A stretch of 16,088 nt of DNA, taken from contig JAIRLQ010000269.1 of the NCBI GenBank assembly GCA_031259345.1, positions 1 through 16,088 of the forward strand, in the 5' to 3' direction. Shown in pieces: positions 7,005-12,587 of the stretch (positions are counted from its first letter, which is position 1; each line of letters begins with the position of its first letter). The position numbers and the translations under genes are program-made. The notes beneath the pieces were generated by a model, which was not told the DNA's origin, made no database searches, and saw only the letters and a program-made list of their open reading frames with translations. The stretch comes from Treponema sp. (lineage in GTDB: Bacteria; Spirochaetota; Spirochaetia; Treponematales; Breznakiellaceae).

Positions 7005-9426
7005 CCTAAGACAGTATATTGATCCTTTAGCGGCATTGGGGCCTTTTCTGCTTGACATTGAAAAACCGGCGCGTTATGTAGGCGGAGAATACGGCATTCG
7101 TTCAAAAAAAGACGCGCCTTTTCAGGCTGTAATCGGCTTTCCGGATCTTTACGAAATCGGCATGTCAAATCAGGCCCTGCGTATTCTTTATAACGGCCTT
7201 AATGATATCCCCGGCATTTCCTGCGAAAGGGTTTTTGCGCCTGCGCCGGATTTTGAAAAATTGTTACGGGAAAAAGGCATCCCGCTTTATGGGCTTGATA
7301 CGGGGCTAGACCTTAGGAGTGTGGATCTGTTTCTTTTTACCCTGGGTTATGAGCTTGGGATAACGGGGGTTTTAACCATACTGGATTTGGCGTCAATCCC
7401 CATTCATGCCTGTAACAGGGGAGGGGATTCTCCTTTAGTTATTATGGGCGGCCCCTGCGTTTCAAACCCGCTCCCCTATTCAGCCTTTATTGATGCCTTC
7501 TGGATTGGCGAAGCCGAAGGCGGTTTTTTTGAAGCTGCCGAAACAATGCGGGATCTTAAAAAGCAGGGCGCTTCACGAAGTGAAATTTTATCATATTTAA
7601 TTTCCCTTAGCGGAGTCTGGGCCCCGGGAAAAGAAGGCGCAAACCGGGTTATTTACAATAATTTTGGCAAACAAGAAAAAAAAGCCCCTGTATTTCCTGT
7701 TCCCAGCATAAAGGTAGTTCAGCATCATGGATCTGTTGAAATTATGCGGGGCTGCCCTAACGGCTGCCGCTTTTGCCACGCGGGCTATTGGTACAGACCC
7801 ATGCGGCAAAAAAGCGCAGGCCAGGTTCAAAAAGAAGCTGCCGATTTTATCAATGAAGGCGGTTACCGCGAGATAAGCCTTTCTTCCCTTTCCACCGGAG
7901 ATTATTGCCATATTGACGGCCTTGTAAACGCCTTGAATGATGCTTTTGCCCGGTTTCATGTAAGCTTTCAACTTCCTTCTTTGCGGGTTTCTACTTTTTC
8001 CCTTCCTTTGCTGGAAAAAGTTTCAAAAGTGCGGAAGTCGGGCCTTACTTTTGCGGTAGAAACCCCGGATGAATTTTCCCAGCTTGCGCTCAACAAGCAG
8101 GTGTTTAAAAAAGATATACTGCAGATCCTTTTGGAAGCAAAAAAACATGGGTGGCGGGGGGCAAAATTTTATTTTATGATTGGGCTTCCCCATTCAAATT
8201 CAGCAGAAGAAGAAGTTATCATTAATTTTATAAGGGAACTTGCCCGGGAGAGTGGAATACATTTTAACGTCAATGTAGGAACCTTTATTCCAAAACCGCA
8301 TACGCCATACCAGCGGGCTGCCCAAATGGACGAAGATACTGCTCTAAATAAATTAAACGCCATCAGAGAAAATCTAAAAAAACAGGGACATAAAGTTGGC
8401 ATACAGGATCCGTTCATTTCCGTCCTTGAAGGCATTTTAAGCCGTGGCGATGAAAGGGTAGGGGAACTTATTGAAGAAGCCTGGAACCGGGGCTGCCGTT
8501 TGGATGCCTGGAATGAATTTCTAAAAAAAGAAATATGGCGGGATGTACTTGGTAAAAAGACGGAACTTGTTAATCAAATTTTTTCTCCAATCGATCCGCT
8601 TTCAAAATTACCCTGGGATATGATTGATTCAGGTTTACATAAAAAATATTATACAGAGGAATGTAATAAATCAAAGCGCGGAGAAATTACTTTACCGTGT
8701 GATATAAAGTGTAACCGCATGTGCGGCGTTTGCGGCGCGCGTACAAACAACGGAATCGTCAAGAATAACGGCGCCTCCTCCCTGCCGGAAGAAAAAGCGC
8801 TTTCCCTAAATGCCGCCGCTGTTTTAAAAAGCCGCGAAAGCGCTGACAACAGAGAACAGGCCGGCCCGGCTTATCTTCCGTCTCATAAAATTTTGTTTTT
8901 ATTTTCAAAAACAGGGCCCGGCTTGTTTTATTCACAGTTAACCTTATTGGAGTTATTTTCGATGGCCTTTGTCCGGGGACAAATTCCTGTTAAATTTTCC
9001 GGCGGGTTTAATCCGCTTCCGGTTATGGAAATACCATCGCCTTTGGCCATAGGCATTTCCGCCGGCAAGGAAATTGCTGCTGTCGAAACGGAAGGTTTCT
9101 ACGACAAAGATATTTTTATAAAAAAAATTAACCGGTCATTGCCAAACGGGATTGCGGTTTCAGGCGCTTTAAACATTACCATTCCGTTTGGCAATAAAAA
9201 GTATTCTTTGTCGTCCATTCTTTGGGGGGCGAAATATAAAAATTCGGACGGAAATCCAATTGATATACCGTTCCGGGAAGAAAAAAAATTCCGGGAAACG
9301 GTTTCCCAAAAATCCGGCGGAAACATTTATGGCATACACAGGCTCGAAGTGCTTGCCGCAGATCCTTCATCCGGGGAAAACCCGCCAATACCGTATTTTG
9401 ACGCCTTTAAAATGCTTTATGCATAA
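7000..9426 (+). CDS. B12-binding-type radical SAM protein fused to DUF2344
   Basis: This is a two-part protein of 808 residues (796 if TTG 7036 is used). The N-terminal two thirds match the TIGR03960 radical SAM family: a cobalamin-binding-like region beginning KPARYVGGEYG, then the cluster motif CPNGCRFC (Cys240, 244 and 247 counted from TTG 7036), which should bind a 4Fe-4S cluster and SAM. A second cysteine set, CDIKCNRMCGVC (555-566), precedes the join. The C-terminal part from about residue 613 is DUF2344/TIGR03936-like (FSKTGPG, then FSGGFNPLP). The substrate is unknown. In clostridia the two parts are, from memory, adjacent genes near mreBCD/rodA and rng-rplU, so the location fits. ATT 7000 was chosen because AAGGAG lies 8 nt upstream and the extra residues (SLRQYIDPLAAL) look coding; it overlaps rodA by 5 nt. 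Confidence 0.88.
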   Translation: MSLRQYIDPLAALGPFLLDIEKPARYVGGEYGIRSKKDAPFQAVIGFPDLYEIGMSNQALRILYNGLNDIPGISCERVFAPAPDFEKLLREKGIPLYGLDTGLDLRSVDLFLFTLGYELGITGVLTILDLASIPIHACNRGGDSPLVIMGGPCVSNPLPYSAFIDAFWIGEAEGGFFEAAETMRDLKKQGASRSEILSYLISLSGVWAPGKEGANRVIYNNFGKQEKKAPVFPVPSIKVVQHHGSVEIMRGCPNGCRFCHAGYWYRPMRQKSAGQVQKEAADFINEGGYREISLSSLSTGDYCHIDGLVNALNDAFARFHVSFQLPSLRVSTFSLPLLEKVSKVRKSGLTFAVETPDEFSQLALNKQVFKKDILQILLEAKKHGWRGAKFYFMIGLPHSNSAEEEVIINFIRELARESGIHFNVNVGTFIPKPHTPYQRAAQMDEDTALNKLNAIRENLKKQGHKVGIQDPFISVLEGILSRGDERVGELIEEAWNRGCRLDAWNEFLKKEIWRDVLGKKTELVNQIFSPIDPLSKLPWDMIDSGLHKKYYTEECNKSKRGEITLPCDIKCNRMCGVCGARTNNGIVKNNGASSLPEEKALSLNAAAVLKSRESADNREQAGPAYLPSHKILFLFSKTGPGLFYSQLTLLELFSMAFVRGQIPVKFSGGFNPLPVMEIPSPLAIGISAGKEIAAVETEGFYDKDIFIKKINRSLPNGIAVSGALNITIPFGNKKYSLSSILWGAKYKNSDGNPIDIPFREEKKFRETVSQKSGGNIYGIHRLEVLAADPSSGENPPIPYFDAFKMLYA

Positions 9427-9435
9427 GTAGACAGA

Positions 9436-9462
9436 ATATACATTATCAATAGTTGTGTATAT
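9436..9462. repeat. A+T-rich inverted repeat in the convergent gap
   Basis: ATATACA (9436-9442) and TGTATAT (9456-9462) form perfect 7-bp arms around a 13-nt loop, 9 nt after the radical SAM stop codon. The stem is A+T-rich and has no T-run after it on either strand, so it is a poor intrinsic terminator. It could be a weak bidirectional RNA 3' end or chance in A+T-rich DNA. Confidence 0.35.
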
Positions 9463-9479
9463 AGGTAATTCATGCTTAT

Positions 9480-9508
9480 CGGACAGCCCCGCTTGGAGGT
9501 TTTGTCCG
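9480..9508. repeat. stem-loop between convergent operons
   Basis: CGGACA (9480-9485) pairs with TGTCCG (9503-9508). Inside it, a second short C-rich/G-rich helix with one G-U pair closes a 4-base loop, so about 10 base pairs form with an asymmetric internal loop. Its position between two converging operons suggests RNA 3' end formation or protection for one or both transcripts. No T-run follows on either strand, so this is not a standard terminator. Apart from the two repeats I see nothing else in the 110-nt gap. Confidence 0.4.
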
Positions 9509-9536
9509 CGAAATGCAACAAACTTGCCAGTGTCTT

Positions 9537-10340
9537 TTAAGCGTCCGGCAGCAGGAATATGCCGATTAAGGTTGGAATACTATAAATTTGGGTATACGAT
9601 TGGGTATTAAGGCCGACGGCTGCTATATACATAAGCACATAGGTATAATGGGGATCGCCTTCGATAATATCGGATTTATTTGCAACATCAAGGTTTATGT
9701 CGGTAGTCAGATTTTCCTTTTTAGAAAGTTCTTCGCTGTTCTGGAAAGGAAAAAACGGAACGGTAATGGGCGATGCGGTGATAGACGGGACCTTGGTAAA
9801 ATTACTGTTTGAGCGCTGCAGATAAAAAGAATTGGTATTAATAACAGGGGGGCCGCTTCCTATTGTCAACGTTGGAATGTCAACGCCGCCTGTTTGAGAA
9901 AAATCAAAGGTAAGTGTTTGACCAAAAACTGAATTGTCCAGGACATTTTCCATTGTCTGGGAGCCGGCAAGGGCCATGGTATAAAATTTTCTGTTTGTAA
10001 ACAGAGTATTTGTGCTGGTACTAACGCTGTCTATATTTGTATAGGGTTCTATGGCGGCATAGTCTGTAAGCATTGTCGGGTTAATAACCCCAATCTTGTT
10101 TTTTGTGTCCGCGTTTGGGAACAGTTCGGGGGTTGTATTGCTTACATAGATACGGTAATAAATCACATAATTGGTAAAATTACCCGACGACATACTGCCG
10201 GGCATGTTAATAGTCGCCCGGTAATTTGATTCGGTGCTTATACGTGACTCATTAATAGGTTCAATATACGGGTAATCTTCTATCCCGCAAGCCATAAAAA
10301 GAAGTACCGGGAGTAACGGAACAAGTTTTTTTAGCGGCAG
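9537..10340 (-). CDS. putative lipoprotein of unknown function
   Basis: I do not recognise a named family. From CTG 10340 the protein has 267 residues and opens with a compact lipoprotein signal: a basic LPLKKL start, hydrophobic core VPLLPVLL and lipobox FMAC, with the lipid-anchoring Cys encoded at 10289-10287. The mature part is rich in Ser, Thr, Asn and Tyr and predicted to be beta-rich, consistent with a surface or periplasmic domain; it ends IYSIPTLIGIFLLPDA. No ATG is available near the signal. TTG 10379 and TTG 10361 would place acidic residues ahead of the signal and overlap the previous gene. CTG 10340 has GAGG (10349-10346) with a 5-nt spacer, overlapping the TGA of the TPR gene, and gives the best signal peptide. 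It is the last gene of the operon. Confidence 0.8.
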   Translation of the reverse strand: MPLKKLVPLLPVLLFMACGIEDYPYIEPINESRISTESNYRATINMPGSMSSGNFTNYVIYYRIYVSNTTPELFPNADTKNKIGVINPTMLTDYAAIEPYTNIDSVSTSTNTLFTNRKFYTMALAGSQTMENVLDNSVFGQTLTFDFSQTGGVDIPTLTIGSGPPVINTNSFYLQRSNSNFTKVPSITASPITVPFFPFQNSEELSKKENLTTDINLDVANKSDIIEGDPHYTYVLMYIAAVGLNTQSYTQIYSIPTLIGIFLLPDA

Positions 10341-10347
10341 TTTGGCC

Positions 10348-11040
10348 TCACTCCAGCACAAGGATCCTGTCGTGGGCAAGGTTTGACCAGACAGGATCGC
10401 TGGGCCACTTGCCGATTAGTGCTTTGTATGCTTCCAGGGCGGCATCCTTACTGCCCTGCTCTTCCTGAAGCCTGCCAACGGCAAACTGAACCCTGGCCGC
10501 CTGGGGAAAGGTATCCGAAAAACTCCGGAGGATTTGATTGTATGTTTCAACAGCGGCGGCAAGATTCCCCTGTTCTTCCATGGTTGACGCGGCGTTAAAA
10601 AGCGCTATGGGTTCAAAATAGGTCTTTGCTCCGGCCTTTGCCGCATCCAGCCAGGCTTTTTCCGCTTCCGCCCAGTTTTTCTGATCCCCGTAAATGCCCG
10701 CGCTTAGGGCATAAGCCCTGGCTGCCGCATAGCCTGTAGCGCGGGATTCAAATGCCGCAAGATCCTGAATCAATGTTTCTACATCCGCCTTTTTTGCGGC
10801 ATCTTCGGGATTCTCACTGGTAATAAAAATACGCAATGCTTCATACCGGCGGATAAAATCTTCCACTTTGCTTAATGCTTTTTCGTTTGTGTTCTCTGTA
10901 ACCGCGGAGAACACAACAAAGACAGCTACCGCGGCAAGAATCAGCGCGAGGCAGACAACCATCCCTTTGCGGTTTTTTTGAAGAAAATCGTTTAATTTGT
11001 CGTTAAAGCTAAAGTCATTTTTGTCGTGGTTTAAAGCCAT
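10348..11040 (-). CDS. membrane-anchored TPR protein
   Basis: This 230-residue protein has a hydrophilic N-terminal tail (1-25), one membrane helix (about 26-47) and an extracytoplasmic helical part with TPR-like repeats at about 105-220, for example YFEPIALFNAASTMEEQGNL and the following VETYNQIL and LEAYKALIGKWP segments. The layout resembles YfgM-type TPR proteins, which assist envelope protein folding, but I cannot assign it to that family by sequence. ATG 11040 is preceded by AAGGAG with an 11-nt spacer, longer than ideal. The gene lies 15 nt after the sigma-54 activator, and its TGA supplies part of the ribosome binding site of the lipoprotein gene, so the two are probably translated together. 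A shared envelope role is inferred. Confidence 0.88.
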   Translation of the reverse strand: MALNHDKNDFSFNDKLNDFLQKNRKGMVVCLALILAAVAVFVVFSAVTENTNEKALSKVEDFIRRYEALRIFITSENPEDAAKKADVETLIQDLAAFESRATGYAAARAYALSAGIYGDQKNWAEAEKAWLDAAKAGAKTYFEPIALFNAASTMEEQGNLAAAVETYNQILRSFSDTFPQAARVQFAVGRLQEEQGSKDAALEAYKALIGKWPSDPVWSNLAHDRILVLE

Positions 11041-11055
11041 GATGTAATATACTCC

Positions 11056-12567
11056 TTATTCCTTTGAATTAATTCCCAATTCTTTAATAAGCCTGGAAAG
11101 GTATGTCCTTTGTATATTCAGGTCTTTTGCAGCTTCGGTTTGATTCCAGTTGTTTTCTTCCAGAACCCTTTGAATAAAGCGGGTTTTAAATGCGTTGATG
11201 GCGTTTTTCAGGTTACGTTCGCCGGATTCCTGAAAAGGATGTGAAAAGGTTGTTTTAAGAAGCAGATCTTCCGCCATGATCTGTTTGTTTTTGCCGATTA
11301 CGCAGGCCCGTTCGATACAGTTTTCCAGTTCCCTGATATTACCCGGCCAGGAATAGGAGAGCATGGTTTCAAGGGCCTCCCCGGAAAAACCTTCAAATTG
11401 TTTTTTTGTCTCTGCCATGAACTTCCGCAGGAAAAAATCCGCCAGTGCGGAAATATCTTCCGGGCGCTGGCGCAGGGGAGGTATGAACAGCGGGAGTACA
11501 TTGAGCCGGTAATATAAATCACTCCTAAACTCACCCTTCTCTACCTGTTTTTCTATATCATGGTTGGTAGCCGCAAGAATACGGACATCTACGGTTATTG
11601 TGTTGTCGGCCCCTACTTTTTCAAAAGTACGTTCCTGAATCACCCTGAGCAGCTTTGCCTGTAACGCAAGGGGCAGGTCTCCTATTTCATCCAGAAAGAT
11701 AGTCCCCCCGTCGGCAGATTCAAAACGTCCCTGGCGGTTCGAAATGGCATTGGTAAAAGCGCCTTTTACATGTCCAAAAAGCTCGCTTTCCAAAAGGCCT
11801 TCCGGAAGGGCGGCGCAGTTAACCCGTACAAAGGGTTTTGCGGAACGCTTGCTGCGTATATGTATCTGCTCGGCAAAAATTTCCTTCCCTACCCCGCTCT
11901 CCCCCAAAATAAGAACCGAAGACTCAGTCTTGGCAACCCTGTCTATAATCTCAAGCTTTTCCAGAATGACCGGGCTTTTGGCTATAAGGGTATGGTAGCC
12001 CTGTTCCGCGCTAAGCTGATTCTGCAGCAAATGAATTTCGGAATGTACCTTTTCAAGGCTCCGGGCATTGGAAATTGCAATACCCGCCTGATTGGCAAAA
12101 ATCTCAAGCCATTCAAGATCTTCCTGATCAAACATTTTGCCGTCTTTTTTATTTATAAGTTCAATTACCCCCAGACATTCATCTTTAACCCTCATGGGAA
12201 CGGCAATCATGGTTTTTGAGGGATAATTGACGGATTTTGAAATATCGTGGCGGTGGCGCTTGTCGCTTTCGGCGTCGTTTACAATGATGGATTTATTATG
12301 AAGGGCAACCCAGCCGGCAATACCCTCCCCCATTTTGACGGTAAATCGCTTTACCTCAACGGCGGATCCCCCCAGAGCAACTTCAAAATAAAGTTCTTTG
12401 GATTCCTTGTCCACCAAAAGTAAACTTGACGCTTCACCGCCGCAGAGACGGGTTGCGGAATCGAGAATTTGGGTCAAAAGAGAGTTGAGGTTCGAATAAT
12501 TTGAATTAATGAGCCCATTAATCTCAATTAGAGTTTTAAATTTTTGGACTTCAATCTTTGACAGCAT
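11056..12567 (-). CDS. sigma-54 activator with GAF, AAA+ and Fis domains
   Basis: This 503-residue enhancer-binding protein should remodel RNA polymerase-sigma-54 using ATP. It has an N-terminal GAF sensor domain (about 20-170) instead of a response-regulator receiver, so a small ligand or protein probably controls it, as in the FhlA/NifA group. The AAA+ domain (about 195-425) has Walker A GESGVGKE (222-229), Walker B FLDE (291-294), sensor I LAATN (331-335), arginine-finger region FRSDLYYRLNV (347-357) and WPGNIRELEN (407-416). The sigma-54-contacting loop reads GAFTNA (269-274), not GAFTGA. A Fis-type helix-turn-helix occupies 473-499. ATG 12567 has no free Shine-Dalgarno; the only candidate, GGGGAG, lies in a hairpin. 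The target genes are unknown. Confidence 0.95.
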   Translation of the reverse strand: MLSKIEVQKFKTLIEINGLINSNYSNLNSLLTQILDSATRLCGGEASSLLLVDKESKELYFEVALGGSAVEVKRFTVKMGEGIAGWVALHNKSIIVNDAESDKRHRHDISKSVNYPSKTMIAVPMRVKDECLGVIELINKKDGKMFDQEDLEWLEIFANQAGIAISNARSLEKVHSEIHLLQNQLSAEQGYHTLIAKSPVILEKLEIIDRVAKTESSVLILGESGVGKEIFAEQIHIRSKRSAKPFVRVNCAALPEGLLESELFGHVKGAFTNAISNRQGRFESADGGTIFLDEIGDLPLALQAKLLRVIQERTFEKVGADNTITVDVRILAATNHDIEKQVEKGEFRSDLYYRLNVLPLFIPPLRQRPEDISALADFFLRKFMAETKKQFEGFSGEALETMLSYSWPGNIRELENCIERACVIGKNKQIMAEDLLLKTTFSHPFQESGERNLKNAINAFKTRFIQRVLEENNWNQTEAAKDLNIQRTYLSRLIKELGINSKE

Positions 12568-12568
12568 T

Positions 12569-12587
12569 GGAGAGAAATTTACTCCCC
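12569..12587 (-). promoter_or_regulatory. hairpin over the activator's translation start region
   Basis: On the minus strand, GGGGAG (12587-12582) pairs with CTCTCC (12574-12569), giving six pairs with one G-U, around the loop TAAATTT, and ends one base before the ATG of the sigma-54 activator. The TAA in the loop is the stop codon of cmk-rpsA. The only Shine-Dalgarno-like sequence is therefore paired, and a ribosome terminating at rpsA would open it. This suggests translational coupling. Confidence 0.5.

Noticed and set aside
11770..12219. 149-codon plus-strand frame opposite the sigma-54 activator
   Set aside because: Shadow of the AAA+ and GAF coding region; nothing recognisable in the translation.
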